Assembly: GCF_900313025.1 (NCBI RefSeq) | Contig: NZ_OMPQ01000010.1 | Location: 46,684 to 110,683, forward strand | Length of the DNA stretch: 64,000 nt | Origin: Pseudophaeobacter sp. EL27 | Lineage (GTDB): Bacteria > Pseudomonadota > Alphaproteobacteria > Rhodobacterales > Rhodobacteraceae | Reading direction: 5' to 3' | Part shown: positions 34,731-45,091 of the stretch, piece by piece | How the letters are laid out: each line of letters opens with the position of its first letter | Position numbering within the stretch: the first letter of the stretch is position 1 | The notes under the pieces: generated by a model | Told to the model about the DNA's origin: nothing | Seen by the model: the letters and a program-made list of their open reading frames with translations, nothing else | Database searches by the model: none | Program-made: the position numbers and the translations under genes

Positions 34731-35000
34731 ATGAGAATTGCCTGTCCGATCTGTGGTGAGCGTGACCGCCGCGAATTTTATGTCAAAGGCGCCGCCTTGG
34801 AACGCCCTGTTGAAGATGCTGGGTTGGAGGCTTGGCATGCTCATGTGAACCTGCGGGCAAACCCCGCCGGGGTCATGGCTGAGTTGTGGTATCACGAGAT
34901 GGGCTGCGGCAGCTGGCTCACCGTGACGCGGAACACTTCGACGCATGAGGTATTGGAGGTCGAGCTGGCCTCTGAGTCCGGGCTGGGAGGTGCGGCATGA
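34731..35000 (+). CDS. soxD: Sarcosine oxidase subunit delta
   Basis: 89 residues: IACPICGERDRREFYVKG with the zinc-binding Cys pair, then WYHEMGCGSWLTVTRNTSTHEV, which supplies the other ligands (His and Cys). It is the small zinc-binding subunit of heterotetrameric sarcosine oxidase. It starts 150 bp after soxB, across a repeat, and overlaps soxA by 4 bp. Confidence 0.96.
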   Translation: MRIACPICGERDRREFYVKGAALERPVEDAGLEAWHAHVNLRANPAGVMAELWYHEMGCGSWLTVTRNTSTHEVLEVELASESGLGGAA

Positions 35001-37942
35001 GGATCGCGGGTAAGGGGCTTGCAACCGGCAGCAAGACGGTCAATTTCACCTTTAATGGACGGCACCTGATGGGGCTGGAGGGGGATACGCTTGCCTCGGC
35101 GCTGCTGGCCAATGATATTCATCTTGTCGGGCGGTCGTTTAAATATCACCGCCCACGCGGCATTCTGACGGCGGGCAGTGAAGAACCTAATGCGCTGGTT
35201 ACCCTAGGCACAGGCGGGGTGCAGGATCCCAATATTCGCGCCACCACGCAGGCGCTTTATGAGGGGCTGGAGGCGCGCAGTCAAAACTGCTGGCCATCCG
35301 TGGAGCATGATGTTCTGGCGGTTAACAATCTGGCGGCACCGTTTTTTGGAGCCGGGTTTTACTACAAGACCTTTATGTGGCCGGCGGCTTTTTGGGAAAA
35401 GCTCTATGAGCCTATGATCCGTCGGGCGGCGGGGCTGGGTGCGCTGTCCGCAGAGGCGGATACGGATACCTATGAAAAGGCTTTTGCCTTTTGCGATCTC
35501 TTGGTGGTGGGTTCCGGGCCCGCTGGTTTGATGGCCGCTTTGACGGCGGGGCGCGCCGGGGCGGATGTCCTATTGCTGGAAGAGGACAGTCGTCTGGGCG
35601 GGCGCCTTTTGGTTGAGCAAGAAGAAATCGATGGCAAACCGGCCGCTGTTTGGCTGCAGGAGGTGCTGGCAGAGCTGGGTTCCCTGGAGAATGTCCGGCT
35701 GATGGCACGCACCGCGGTGACAGGCGCTTATGATCAGGGGACCTATGGGGCCTTGGAGCAGGTGGGCCATCATGAAATGCGGCGGCATTCGCTAAAGGGC
35801 AGCCATCGCCCACGGGAGTGCTTCTGGCGCATTGCGGCCAAACACTGCATCCTGGCAGCCGGCGCGATTGAGCGCCCGGTGGCCTTTCGCAACAACGATC
35901 GCCCCGGGGTGATGATGGCCAGCGCCGTGCGCGCTTATCTGAACCGTTGGGGGGTTGCCCCGGGCGAGCGGGTGACGCTGTTTGTCAATAACGATGATGC
36001 TCATCGTACGGCCCGTGACCTGGCAAAGGCGGGTGTGCATCTGGCGGCGGTGATCGACAGTCGCCATGATGCGCCAGAGAGCGATCTATATCCAGTGATT
36101 AAGGGGGCGCAGATCTGCGATACCGGCGGCGGCAAACGGCTGGAGAGCATCACGGTGCGCTCGGTGCGCGGTGAGGAAAAGATACAGACCGATTGCCTGG
36201 CGATGTCGGGCGGCTGGAACCCCTCGGTCCATCTGACCTGTCACCTGAATGCGCGGCCTGTCTGGCGGCGCGATTTGCTGGCCTTTGTACCTGCCCCCCA
36301 GGCGGTGCCGGGCATGCAGGCCGTGGGCGCCTGCAATGGGGTTTTTTCAACGCAGGGTGCGTTGAACGAAGGTGCTGCAGCTGCGGCTTCGGTGCTCGAT
36401 GCGCTGGGCCTGCAGGGCGCGCGAGCGGAGGTGCCTGTTGCCGAGGATGCGCCCTATCAAATTGCGCCGCTTTGGGCGGTGCCAGGGAAAGGGCGTGCCT
36501 GGCTTGATTTTCAGAACGATGTCACCGTCAAGGATGTGACCCAGGCGGCGACTGAAAACTTCCGCTCGGTCGAGCACATGAAACGTTACACCACCCAGGG
36601 CATGGCCACAGATCAGGGGAAGAACTCCAACGTGGCGGCGCTGGCGGTGCTGGCGGATGTGACGGGGCGATCGATTCCTGAAACGGGAACCACGACCTTT
36701 CGGCCGCCCTTTGTGCCGGTGTCAATCGGGGCCATGGGTGCCGGAGCGGTTGATCAGGGTTTTAAACCACAGCGGTTTCTCACCTCGCATGCTGCCTCAG
36801 ATGAACGCGGGGCCAGTCAGCTGGAGGTTGGGCTCTGGTATCGTGCGGCCTATTTCCCCAAACAGGGCGAGACCAACTGGCGCCAATCCTGCGACCGCGA
36901 GGTCATGTTGGTGCGCCGTGCGGTTGGAATCTGTGATGTCTCCACGCTGGGTAAGATCGACATTCAGGGCCCGGATGCGGCCAAGCTGCTGGATTTTGTC
37001 TATACCAATAGCTTTAGCACCTTGAAGCAGGGGCGGGTCCGCTATGGGCTGATGCTGCGCGAGGATGGCTTTGTCATGGATGACGGCACCTGTGCGCGGC
37101 TGGACGAGATGCATTACGTGATGACCACCACTACGGCCGCAGCGGGCGAGGTGATGGCGCATCTGGAGTTTGTGGCCCAGGTACTGCGGCCCGAGTGGGA
37201 TGTGCGCTTTACCTCCGTTACGGAGCAATGGGCGCAGTTTGCTGTTGCAGGCCCCAATTCGCGAGAGCTGCTGAACGGATTGCTGGATCAGCCGATTGAT
37301 AGTGAGAGCTGGCCCTTCATGGCCTGTGGTGAGATCTCGGTGATGGGCGTCAAAGGGCGGCTGTTCCGGATCTCCTTTTCCGGGGAAGAGGCCTATGAAC
37401 TGGCCCTGCCAGCGCGCTATGGCGACAGCCTGTATCGCAGCCTGCTGGCCCGCGCCGAGGCGCTTGGCGGTGGGGCCTATGGCATGGAGGCTTTGAATGT
37501 GCTCAGGATCGAGAAGGGCTTTATCACCCATGCCGAGATCAACGGCACCGTGACGGCGCATGATCTGGGCATGGCGGGCATGTTGTCTAAGAAAAAGGAT
37601 TTCATCGGCAAGGCCATGGCACATCGGCCGGGGCTGGTGGATGCGGAGCGTATGCAGATGATCGGATTGAAACCGATTGGTGCAGTAAAGGAGCTGAGCG
37701 CAGGTGCGCATCTGTTTGTTCCTGAAGATCCGGTCGAGCGGGTGCATGATCAGGGCTATGTCACCTCTGTGGGGTTCTCGCCTGAGTTCGGGCATATGAT
37801 CGCGCTGGGCTTTTTGAAGCGGGGCGCTAAGCGGATCAGCGATGAGATCCGCCTGGTGGACCATATGCGCGGCATTGATACGCTCTGCGAAGTGGTGGAG
37901 CCGGTGTTTTATGATCCAGAGGGAGAACGGACCCGTGGCTGA
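34997..37942 (+). CDS. soxA: Sarcosine oxidase subunit alpha
   Basis: 981 residues. It has an N-terminal 2Fe-2S-ferredoxin-like fold (about 1-90, GRSFKYHRPRGILTAGSEEPNALV), a Rossmann NAD/FAD-type domain (about 165-450, LLVVGSGPAGLMAALTAGRAGADVLLLEE), and a C-terminal aminomethyltransferase (GcvT-like) part (about 600-960, ICDVSTLGKIDIQGPDAAKLLDFVYTN, EKGFITHAEINGTVTAHDLG) that binds tetrahydrofolate. The methyl group is released as methylene-THF. Full length for the family. Its end overlaps the soxG GTG start by 8 bp. Confidence 0.97.
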   Translation: MRIAGKGLATGSKTVNFTFNGRHLMGLEGDTLASALLANDIHLVGRSFKYHRPRGILTAGSEEPNALVTLGTGGVQDPNIRATTQALYEGLEARSQNCWPSVEHDVLAVNNLAAPFFGAGFYYKTFMWPAAFWEKLYEPMIRRAAGLGALSAEADTDTYEKAFAFCDLLVVGSGPAGLMAALTAGRAGADVLLLEEDSRLGGRLLVEQEEIDGKPAAVWLQEVLAELGSLENVRLMARTAVTGAYDQGTYGALEQVGHHEMRRHSLKGSHRPRECFWRIAAKHCILAAGAIERPVAFRNNDRPGVMMASAVRAYLNRWGVAPGERVTLFVNNDDAHRTARDLAKAGVHLAAVIDSRHDAPESDLYPVIKGAQICDTGGGKRLESITVRSVRGEEKIQTDCLAMSGGWNPSVHLTCHLNARPVWRRDLLAFVPAPQAVPGMQAVGACNGVFSTQGALNEGAAAAASVLDALGLQGARAEVPVAEDAPYQIAPLWAVPGKGRAWLDFQNDVTVKDVTQAATENFRSVEHMKRYTTQGMATDQGKNSNVAALAVLADVTGRSIPETGTTTFRPPFVPVSIGAMGAGAVDQGFKPQRFLTSHAASDERGASQLEVGLWYRAAYFPKQGETNWRQSCDREVMLVRRAVGICDVSTLGKIDIQGPDAAKLLDFVYTNSFSTLKQGRVRYGLMLREDGFVMDDGTCARLDEMHYVMTTTTAAAGEVMAHLEFVAQVLRPEWDVRFTSVTEQWAQFAVAGPNSRELLNGLLDQPIDSESWPFMACGEISVMGVKGRLFRISFSGEEAYELALPARYGDSLYRSLLARAEALGGGAYGMEALNVLRIEKGFITHAEINGTVTAHDLGMAGMLSKKKDFIGKAMAHRPGLVDAERMQMIGLKPIGAVKELSAGAHLFVPEDPVERVHDQGYVTSVGFSPEFGHMIALGFLKRGAKRISDEIRLVDHMRGIDTLCEVVEPVFYDPEGERTRG

Positions 37943-38480
37943 ATTGCTTACCAGAACCGCTTGTGACGGGCTTGAGGCGCTCGAGATTGGGTCGCTGTCC
38001 CTGGCCGAGAGCGCGCCGCAGGCTATGACCACGCTTGCCCCCTATAAGGGTCAGCAAGCGGCGCTGGGCAAAGCGATGAAGGCGGCGCATGGCCTGGGCT
38101 TCCCGGCCGTCCATGGGTCGACCACAGGCAAGGGCGCGCGCGCCATCTGGTTTGGTCGTGACATGGCGCTGTTGATCGGGCCTGAACCTGATCCGGGCCT
38201 GGCCAGGCATGCAGCCCTCACCGATCAAAGCTCTGGCTGGGCGGTACTGGAACTGGCCGGAAGTGGTGCTGAAGACGTTCTGGCGCGGCTATGTCCAGTA
38301 GATCTGCGGCTGACACAGTTTGAGGTCGGAGCATCCCTGCGCACAGAAGCCAAGCACATGATGGCCTCAATCTGCCGCCTGGATAAAGATCGCTTTCAGA
38401 TCATGGTGTTCCGCTCCATGGCCCGGACATTGCATCATGATCTCAAAACAGCGATGGAAGCTCGGGCGGCGCGGGGGTAA
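37935..38480 (+). CDS. soxG: Sarcosine oxidase subunit gamma
   Basis: 181 residues from a GTG start that overlaps the soxA end by 8 bp (gggag site upstream). The sequence (VDLRLTQFEVGASLRTEAKHMMASICRLDKDRFQIMVFRSMARTLHHDLKTAM) matches the gamma subunit, which binds the GcvT-like part of alpha. An alternative ATG at 37911 would lengthen it by 8 residues. It ends the soxBDAG operon; no folD, purU or glyA follows. Confidence 0.93.
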   Translation: MAELLTRTACDGLEALEIGSLSLAESAPQAMTTLAPYKGQQAALGKAMKAAHGLGFPAVHGSTTGKGARAIWFGRDMALLIGPEPDPGLARHAALTDQSSGWAVLELAGSGAEDVLARLCPVDLRLTQFEVGASLRTEAKHMMASICRLDKDRFQIMVFRSMARTLHHDLKTAMEARAARG

Positions 38481-38516
38481 TCTGCCCAGATCATCAACTG
38501 ATTCCGGGAGCGATCC

Positions 38517-38855
38517 ATGATCCGCATCACCCTTGCCGCCGTTCTTTTGGCGGCACCGGCCTATGCCGCTGATAACAAAGAAGACAGCTGCAAATATCAG
38601 GGCCAGGTCATGGCCGCCGTTCAGACTGCCCGCTTGGAGCGCGTCAGCAAGGCCGATGTTGAACAGGTCATTCTGGACGGCGAACCGGGTTGGCCTGAAC
38701 AGTATTCCAATGCAATCCCGCAGCTGGCCGAGCATATCTACGCCATGAAGCGCCGGGATCTGAAGGCCACTGAATTTGGCCCGCTGCTGGAGCAGCAATG
38801 TCTGGAGAACTGGGATCAGATTCAGGAAATGAAGCGACAGCTGAAATCTAACTGA
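38517..38855 (+). CDS. Small secreted protein upstream of dnaG
   Basis: 112 residues with a signal peptide (MIRITLAAVLLAAPAYAAD, cleavage near residue 18) and two Cys (KEDSCKYQG and LEQQCLENW) likely to form a disulphide. The mature part is mainly helical. No family recognised. It lies 36 bp after soxG, and its stop is one base before the dnaG start, so dnaG translation may be coupled to it. Confidence 0.8.
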   Translation: MIRITLAAVLLAAPAYAADNKEDSCKYQGQVMAAVQTARLERVSKADVEQVILDGEPGWPEQYSNAIPQLAEHIYAMKRRDLKATEFGPLLEQQCLENWDQIQEMKRQLKSN

Positions 38856-38856
38856 T

Positions 38857-40887
38857 ATGTCTTTGACGCCCGGATTTCTAGATGAACTGCGCACCCGGAT
38901 CAGCATCTCTGATGTGGTCGGGCGCAAAGTCATGTGGGACCAGCGTAAATCCAATCAGGGCAAGGGCGACCTCTGGGCGCCTTGTCCCTTTCACCATGAG
39001 AAAAGCGCGTCTTTTCACGTCGATGATCGCAAGGGCTACTATTATTGCTTTGGCTGTCAGGCCAAGGGTGACGCGCTGAAATTTGTCCAGGAGACCGAAA
39101 ACGTCGGTTTTATGGAAGCGGTGGAAATCCTGGCACGCGAGGCCGGGATGGAGATGCCCGCGCGCGATCCAAAAGCCCAGCAGAAACAGGACCGCCGCAC
39201 CCTGCTGATCGAGGTGATGGAACAGGCGGTGCAGTTTTTCCGCCTGCAGCTGAAGACCAACAATGCCTCAATGGCGCGCAGCTATCTGCAGCGGCGCGGT
39301 CTCACACCAGCGGCGCTGGAGCGTTGGGAGATTGGCTTTGCCCCGGATGGCTGGCAAAACCTCTGGGATCATCTGCGCAGCAAGAATGTCCCCGAAGATC
39401 TGATCATGGCGGCGGGTCTGGCGAAACCCTCGACCAAGGGGGGGCGCTCCTATGATACCTTTCGCAACCGGATCATGTTCCCGATCCGTGATGCCCGTGG
39501 CCGCGCCATTGCCTTTGGTGGCCGCGCAATGGATCCTAATGACAATGCCAAATATCTGAACTCTCCTGAAACCGAACTCTTTGACAAAGGCCGCAGTCTT
39601 TACAATCACGCGCCTGCGCGCGCGGCGGCGGGGCGCGGCACGCCGCTGATCGTGGCCGAGGGCTATATGGATGTGATTGCCCTGTCTGAGGGCGGCTTTG
39701 CGTCCTCGGTGGCGCCACTGGGCACAGCGGTGACGGAAAACCAGCTGCAGCTGATGTGGCGCATGGCGGATGAGCCGATCATTGCACTGGATGGCGATAC
39801 CGCCGGGTTGCGGGCAGCGATGCGGCTGATCGATCTGGCCCTGCCCCTGTTGCAGGCAGGTAAATCCCTGCGCTTTGCTATCATGCCGGATGGGCAGGAT
39901 CCTGATGATCTGATCAAGAGCAAGGGGCCGGAAGCCGTGCAGGCGGTGCTGGATCAGGCCATGCCAATGGTGAAACTGCTGTGGCAGCGCGAAACCGAAG
40001 GTAAGGTTTTTGACAGCCCTGAACGCAAGGCCTCTTTGGATAAGGCGCTGCGCGAGAAGATCAAACTGATCCGTGATCCCTCCATTCGCAAACATTACGG
40101 CGAGGATATCAAGGATCTGCGCTGGGAGCTGTTTCGGGGCAATCGCCCCGAAGGGCGCGATCGTGATTTTGACACCGGCGGCTCCAGCGACGGGTGGAAG
40201 GGCGGTAATGACTGGAAACCGGGCCGCAAGGGCGGTTTTGGCGATGGCGCGCGTAAACCCTGGAAGGGGCAAAAAGTTGCGCCTGCGCCACTGGCCAGCA
40301 CCCGCAGCTCGCTGGTTGCCGCCGCCGATGACGCTGAGATCGCCCGAGCCCGTGAGGCAGTTGTACTGGCGGTGGTCATTTCGACGCCGGAAATGGTTGT
40401 TGAGTTCGAAGGTAACCTGGAACGCATGCACTGTGCCGATGTCGATCTGGGCCGCTTGCGGGACCAAGTGTTGCGATTTGGCATCGATGCTCCCCAGGAT
40501 CTGAAAACCCGCATCAACGAAAATCTGGGGGCGCAGGCTCTTGAAAACCTGATGGCGCTTCGCCATGTGGCAATCATCCCCTGCCTACGCAGACCCAGTG
40601 ATCTAGATGCGGCCCGACAGACCCTGGCCGAAGAATTTGCCAAACTGGAAGCCATGCGGGGCTTGGATGCAGAGCTGGCTGAAGCCGCAGAAGACCTGAC
40701 AGGACTGGCGGATGAGGCCCTGACCTGGCGCCTAAAGCAGGCGGCAGAAGCCCGGAACCGCGCCGTGCGCAGTGAGAATGAGGACAAAGCCAACTTTGAT
40801 GTGGGTGAGAATGGCGCGCGGCTCGATCGCGAGGAGCTCGACGCTTTTGGCGCCCTTTTGGACAGGATTGGCTTCTCTGAGAAGTGA
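38857..40887 (+). CDS. dnaG: DNA primase DnaG
   Basis: 676 residues. The N-terminal zinc finger is CPFHHEKSASFHVDDRKGYYYCFGC (CHC2 type, about 41-68), the catalytic core has the TOPRIM motif LIVAEGYMDVIAL and the metal-binding DGDTAGLRAAMR, and the C-terminal part binds DnaB helicase. A Gly- and Trp-rich linker (DGWKGGNDWKPGRKGGFGDG, about 448-467) separates core from C-terminal domain. It synthesises RNA primers for replication. It starts 1 bp after the small secreted gene and stands 126 bp before rpoD, the usual alphaproteobacterial order. Confidence 0.98.
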   Translation: MSLTPGFLDELRTRISISDVVGRKVMWDQRKSNQGKGDLWAPCPFHHEKSASFHVDDRKGYYYCFGCQAKGDALKFVQETENVGFMEAVEILAREAGMEMPARDPKAQQKQDRRTLLIEVMEQAVQFFRLQLKTNNASMARSYLQRRGLTPAALERWEIGFAPDGWQNLWDHLRSKNVPEDLIMAAGLAKPSTKGGRSYDTFRNRIMFPIRDARGRAIAFGGRAMDPNDNAKYLNSPETELFDKGRSLYNHAPARAAAGRGTPLIVAEGYMDVIALSEGGFASSVAPLGTAVTENQLQLMWRMADEPIIALDGDTAGLRAAMRLIDLALPLLQAGKSLRFAIMPDGQDPDDLIKSKGPEAVQAVLDQAMPMVKLLWQRETEGKVFDSPERKASLDKALREKIKLIRDPSIRKHYGEDIKDLRWELFRGNRPEGRDRDFDTGGSSDGWKGGNDWKPGRKGGFGDGARKPWKGQKVAPAPLASTRSSLVAAADDAEIARAREAVVLAVVISTPEMVVEFEGNLERMHCADVDLGRLRDQVLRFGIDAPQDLKTRINENLGAQALENLMALRHVAIIPCLRRPSDLDAARQTLAEEFAKLEAMRGLDAELAEAAEDLTGLADEALTWRLKQAAEARNRAVRSENEDKANFDVGENGARLDREELDAFGALLDRIGFSEK

Positions 40888-41013
40888 TTCGTATGGCGCA
40901 CGAGTCGTTTTGCTAAGGAAGAGCCAAAGAAAATTCGCTAAACCGGGTGACGAATCACAAGATCGCGCTAATGATTCGGCATCCGAATCGCCCAGCCTCT
41001 TAGGGAGCATTGA

Positions 41014-43002
41014 ATGGCCGCCAAAGATAACGACGACCGTAAACCTGACGATCAGGACGCTGAAATCTCGCTGGACATGAGCCAGGCTGCGGTCAAGAAG
41101 ATGATCGCCGAAGCCCGTGAGAAGGGCTACATCACCTATGATCAGCTCAACCAGGTGCTGCCGCCCGATCAGGTCAGCTCGGAGCAGATCGAGGACGTGA
41201 TGTCGATGCTCTCTGAAATGGGCATCAATATTATCGAAGACGAGGAAGTCGAAGAGGAAGAGCAAAAAGGCTCAACCGAACTGGTTTCCGCCGATAGCCC
41301 GCGCGAAGTTGCCGTTGCTGGCGCCGCTTCCGAGAAACTGGATCGGACCGATGATCCGGTACGGATGTATCTGCGTGAGATGGGCACGGTCGAACTGCTG
41401 AGCCGCGAAGGCGAGATCGCCATTGCCAAGCGGATTGAGGCCGGCCGGAACACCATGATCGCCGGACTTTGCGAAAGCCCGCTGACCTTCCAGGCGATCA
41501 CCATCTGGCACGACGAACTTCTTTCTGAAGACATTTTGCTGCGCGATGTGATCGATCTGGAGACCACATTTGGCAACCAGATGGATGAGGATGGCGAAGC
41601 CGCAGAACCTGTGGTTCCCGTGGTTCCAGGGGCGGCTGCGGCCCCGGCTGCCAAGGAAGAAACCCAGGAGCTGGACGCTGATGGCAATCCCATTGCCTCG
41701 GATGATGACGACGATGAGGACGAACAGGCCAATATGTCGCTTGCAGCGATGGAAGCGGCCCTGAAGGACCGCGTGTTGACCACGCTGGAACGTATTTCGA
41801 CCGATTTTGCCCAGTTGTCAGAAATGCAGGACAGCCGGATCTCTGCGACCCTCAATGAGGACGGCTCCTTTGGCAAGCAGGACGAGGCCACCTATCAGGC
41901 GCTGCGGTCTGAAATTGTTGAGCTGGTGAATGGTCTTCACCTGCATAACAACCGTATCGACGCGTTGATCGACCAGCTTTATGGCATCAACCGCCGCGTC
42001 ATGCAGATTGACAGCTCCATGGTGAAACTGGCCGACCAGGCGCGCATCAACCGTCGTGAATTTGTCGAAGCCTACCGGGGCCGTGAACTCGACCCCAACT
42101 GGCTTTCTGACATGGGTGAAAAGCCCGGTCGTGGCTGGCAGATGTTTATTGAGCGCTCTACCGACAAGGTCGAAGAGCTTCGCGCTGACATGGCTCAGGT
42201 TGGTCAGTATGTTGGTCTGGATATCTCTGAATTCCGCCGCATTGTGCAGCAGGTTCAGAAGGGCGAAAAAGAGGCTCGTCAGGCGAAGAAGGAAATGGTT
42301 GAGGCCAACCTGCGTCTGGTTATCTCGATTGCCAAAAAATACACCAACCGTGGTTTGCAGTTCCTCGATCTCATTCAGGAAGGCAACATCGGCCTGATGA
42401 AGGCGGTGGACAAGTTCGAATACCGTCGCGGTTATAAGTTCTCCACCTATGCGACCTGGTGGATCCGTCAGGCGATCACCCGCTCGATTGCGGATCAGGC
42501 CCGGACCATTCGTATCCCAGTCCATATGATCGAAACCATCAACAAGCTGGTCCGTACTGGCCGCCAGATGCTGCACGAGATTGGTCGCGAGCCAACCCCG
42601 GAAGAGCTGGCAGAAAAGCTGCAGATGCCGCTGGAGAAGGTCCGCAAGGTGATGAAGATCGCCAAGGAACCGATCAGCCTCGAGACGCCGATTGGCGACG
42701 AGGAAGACAGCCAGCTGGGCGATTTCATCGAGGACAAGAATGCCGTGCTGCCGCTGGACAGCGCCATTCAGGAAAACCTCAAGGAAACCACCACCCGGGT
42801 TCTGGCCTCGCTCACCCCGCGCGAAGAACGGGTTCTGCGGATGCGTTTTGGCATTGGCATGAACACCGACCATACGCTGGAAGAGGTCGGCCAGCAGTTC
42901 TCGGTTACGCGGGAACGAATTCGCCAGATCGAGGCCAAGGCGCTCAGGAAACTGAAGCACCCCAGCCGAAGCCGCAAGCTGCGCAGCTTCCTGGATCAGT
43001 AA
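41014..43002 (+). CDS. rpoD: Primary sigma factor RpoD (sigma-70)
   Basis: 662 residues: region 1.1 (about 25-80), an acidic non-conserved region (about 190-240), region 1.2 ([29 protein letters not shown]), region 2 ([48 protein letters not shown]), region 3, and region 4 ([49 protein letters not shown]). It directs RNA polymerase to housekeeping promoters. It follows dnaG and ends at a strong terminator. Confidence 0.98.
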   Translation: MAAKDNDDRKPDDQDAEISLDMSQAAVKKMIAEAREKGYITYDQLNQVLPPDQVSSEQIEDVMSMLSEMGINIIEDEEVEEEEQKGSTELVSADSPREVAVAGAASEKLDRTDDPVRMYLREMGTVELLSREGEIAIAKRIEAGRNTMIAGLCESPLTFQAITIWHDELLSEDILLRDVIDLETTFGNQMDEDGEAAEPVVPVVPGAAAAPAAKEETQELDADGNPIASDDDDDEDEQANMSLAAMEAALKDRVLTTLERISTDFAQLSEMQDSRISATLNEDGSFGKQDEATYQALRSEIVELVNGLHLHNNRIDALIDQLYGINRRVMQIDSSMVKLADQARINRREFVEAYRGRELDPNWLSDMGEKPGRGWQMFIERSTDKVEELRADMAQVGQYVGLDISEFRRIVQQVQKGEKEARQAKKEMVEANLRLVISIAKKYTNRGLQFLDLIQEGNIGLMKAVDKFEYRRGYKFSTYATWWIRQAITRSIADQARTIRIPVHMIETINKLVRTGRQMLHEIGREPTPEELAEKLQMPLEKVRKVMKIAKEPISLETPIGDEEDSQLGDFIEDKNAVLPLDSAIQENLKETTTRVLASLTPREERVLRMRFGIGMNTDHTLEEVGQQFSVTRERIRQIEAKALRKLKHPSRSRKLRSFLDQ

Positions 43003-43005
43003 TCA

Positions 43006-43032
43006 AAGGGCGCCCTGCGGGGCGCCTTTTTC
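43006..43032 (+). terminator. Intrinsic terminator of rpoD
   Basis: Hairpin with ggcgcc arms (aaaggGCGCCc ... gggcgcc) and a tgcgg-type loop, followed by tttttctattt. It begins 4 bp after the rpoD stop. Confidence 0.85.
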
Positions 43033-43048
43033 TATTTGGAGTTTTGTT

Positions 43049-43537
43049 TTGCGCCTTTTTCTTTCGTCTCTTTTCTTTGTTGCTTCTGCCTTGCCCGCGA
43101 TAGCTTGTCCTGCCGGTTCGGAAACGCTGGTCTCCTGTTCTCTCAAAGGCGGCAGCAGGGTGCTCACGACCTGTTTGCAGGGTGATCAAGTGAGCTATGC
43201 CTTTGGCCGCAGGGGCGCTGATGCCGATCTGGCGCTGCAGCGCAACGTGCGGGAAGTGAATATGGTGCCTTGGCCAGGGATTGGCAGGTCGATTTGGGAG
43301 GAGTTCACTTTTGACAATGAGGGCACGTCCTACACTGTTTACTACAGCCAGGAGCGCGATCCGAGCGCGGAGCTGCCGTTGGCTGGCGGTGTCATTGTCG
43401 AGCAAGGCGGTAAGGAGCTGGCGCATTTGCAATGCGACCCGGGGAGCGTGCAAAGTTCCGGCTATGGCTTGCCCTTGTATGAGGCCAAGGAACGCGCAGG
43501 ACAGATCTATTCACTTGAAACCAGGAGCTGGCGATAG
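43049..43537 (+). CDS. Hypothetical secreted protein
   Basis: 162 residues with a signal peptide (LFLSSLFFVASALPAIACPAG; cleavage near residue 19, or a lipid-free Cys). Cys pairs in CPAGSETLVSCSLKGG and TTCLQGD suggest disulphides. No family recognised. It starts at a TTG with an upstream ggag site, and its stop directly abuts the GTG of the next ORF, so the two are translated together. Confidence 0.7.
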   Translation: MRLFLSSLFFVASALPAIACPAGSETLVSCSLKGGSRVLTTCLQGDQVSYAFGRRGADADLALQRNVREVNMVPWPGIGRSIWEEFTFDNEGTSYTVYYSQERDPSAELPLAGGVIVEQGGKELAHLQCDPGSVQSSGYGLPLYEAKERAGQIYSLETRSWR

Positions 43538-44008
43538 GTGTTGGCGAGTTCAATCGGAAATGACTTTAGCCAGCTGACCTCAGACCTCATCGTCTTTGAC
43601 GGCGAATGTGTGCTGTGCTCACATTTCTTCCAGTTCATGCTGCGCCATGACAAGGGCCAGCGGTTCTCCTTTGCCACGGCGCAATCCGAATTTGGTCAGC
43701 GGCTCTACCGCGAACGGGGTCTGCCCATGGATGACTTTGAGACCAATCTCGTTTTTGTCGAGGGGCGCTGCTACCAGCGGCTGGATGCTTTTGCTGCGGC
43801 GATGCGGGCCTTGCCGGGGCTATGGCCGGTTCTTGGGCTGTGCCGTTTTCTGCCCGCCTTTGTGAAAGATCCGCTCTATCATGCGGTGGCTCGAAATCGC
43901 TACCGCCTCTTTGGTCGGACCGAGGTTTGCATGGTGCCCGCGCCAGAGATCCAAGCACGGTTTGTGGATTGGAAACCTGCCCGGGGTAAGGCGGCGCCAG
44001 ATGAGTGA
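43538..44008 (+). CDS. DCC-family thiol-disulphide oxidoreductase-like protein (DUF393)
   Basis: 156 residues. The motif IVFDGECVLCSHFFQFMLRHD holds the DxxCxxC-like DCC signature of DUF393, and a second conserved region (RLDAFAAAMRALPGLWPVLGLCRFLPAFVKDPLYHAVARNRYRLFG) completes the family. The fold is thioredoxin-like; a redox role is likely but not shown. It uses a GTG start directly after the previous stop and overlaps the next gene by 8 bp. Confidence 0.88.
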   Translation: MLASSIGNDFSQLTSDLIVFDGECVLCSHFFQFMLRHDKGQRFSFATAQSEFGQRLYRERGLPMDDFETNLVFVEGRCYQRLDAFAAAMRALPGLWPVLGLCRFLPAFVKDPLYHAVARNRYRLFGRTEVCMVPAPEIQARFVDWKPARGKAAPDE

Positions 44009-44537
44009 TGCCTTTGCCCGCATTGTCGCAGAGAAGGGTCTGCGAGTACCATCAGTAGTTGCACGTTTTCACGCTGCCGATACCGGGCGGTATCGCGGCA
44101 GTGCCAAGGTTGAGGGAGGCAATCTTGTGGCCCGCTTGATTGCCCGGTTTGCCGGGTTTCCGCCTCCGGGTCTGACAGTGGATTTTGAGATTACAACACG
44201 CCCAGAGGGCGAGGGTCACCTGTGGTCCCGTCGCTTTGGCCGCAGCACGACCTCCTCGTATCTTAGATATGACAATGGGCGGCACTGTGCGGTTGAAAGC
44301 TTTGGTCCCATTCGGATTGAGATGGGGTTGAGGATGCAGGGAGAGGGGCTGGCTGTTGACGTGTTGCGCACATGTTTCATGGGTATTCCTTTGCCTGTTT
44401 GGCTGACCCCGAGGTCTGTCTCGTCAGAGTTTGAAACATCCCAAGGTGATTTTGGCTTTGATATTTCAGCCAGTCTGCCAGGGGTCGGTTTGCTGGTTCG
44501 ATATCAAGGCAGTTTTGAGGTTCCCATGCCGCGTTAA
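44001..44537 (+). CDS. DUF4166 domain protein
   Basis: 178 residues. DUF4166 pattern: PSVVARFHAADTGRYRGSAKVEGGN, then RFAGFPPPG and the WSRRFG segment. The family is found as a C-terminal domain or standalone protein in bacteria and has no known role; many members are encoded beside DCC-family proteins, as here. ATG 44001 was chosen because the longer frame overlaps the upstream gene. Confidence 0.82.
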   Translation: MSDAFARIVAEKGLRVPSVVARFHAADTGRYRGSAKVEGGNLVARLIARFAGFPPPGLTVDFEITTRPEGEGHLWSRRFGRSTTSSYLRYDNGRHCAVESFGPIRIEMGLRMQGEGLAVDVLRTCFMGIPLPVWLTPRSVSSEFETSQGDFGFDISASLPGVGLLVRYQGSFEVPMPR

Positions 44538-44639
44538 CCATTGCTTAACATCATGGCTTGTCGTGCTCAGCCCTCGGCCTCTAGAATGGAGTTACCTGTC
44601 TCGCTGCCTGTCTGAGATCTAAACGCCAATGGGGGACCG

Positions 44640-44948
44640 ATGTCTGCAAATCAAAACCTGACTGCGGCGCTGGCCGTGCTGCAAGATCAGCTGGAAGCGC
44701 TGAAAACCCTGACCAATGCAAATGAGTTTATGGTCTCGGCCCTCAAAGAACAGGGCGACACCCTGAAATCCATGGAGGCGGAGCCAGCCCGCGAGATGTT
44801 GCGGCAACAGGCGCGGGCCCAGTTCAGCCCCGAGCAGGGAGCCTCTCCTGATGCGGCGGTGTTGAATATCCTGGAGAAAAGTCTGGGCTCAGGTCTTGGG
44901 GCTGAAATCATCCCCTTTCCCGGCACTGCAGTGAAGCAAGCGGATTGA
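44640..44948 (+). CDS. Hypothetical small helical protein
   Basis: 102 residues, mostly helix with heptad-like leucines (LTAALAVLQDQLEALKTLTNANEFMVSALKEQGDTLKSM) that could form a coiled coil at about residues 8-48. The C-terminal part contains a NILEKSLGSGLGAEIIPFPG segment. No signal peptide. No family was recognised. Confidence 0.65.
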   Translation: MSANQNLTAALAVLQDQLEALKTLTNANEFMVSALKEQGDTLKSMEAEPAREMLRQQARAQFSPEQGASPDAAVLNILEKSLGSGLGAEIIPFPGTAVKQAD

Positions 44949-45091
44949 TCGCGGCAATCCGTGACAAGCGGCCTGAAGCGATCTGATAACCATCGGAAAC
45001 GCTCTTCACACGGCATTACGGTTTTGTGAGCTTTCCCCTTGGAACCCCGCAATGTGCTCCCTATGTAGGTCGAAATCCAGGAGCGCCTCTT

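Noticed and set aside
39268..40566. 432-residue minus-strand frame over dnaG
   Set aside because: Antisense to dnaG, no motifs, low-complexity His/Arg/Gln composition typical of shadow frames.
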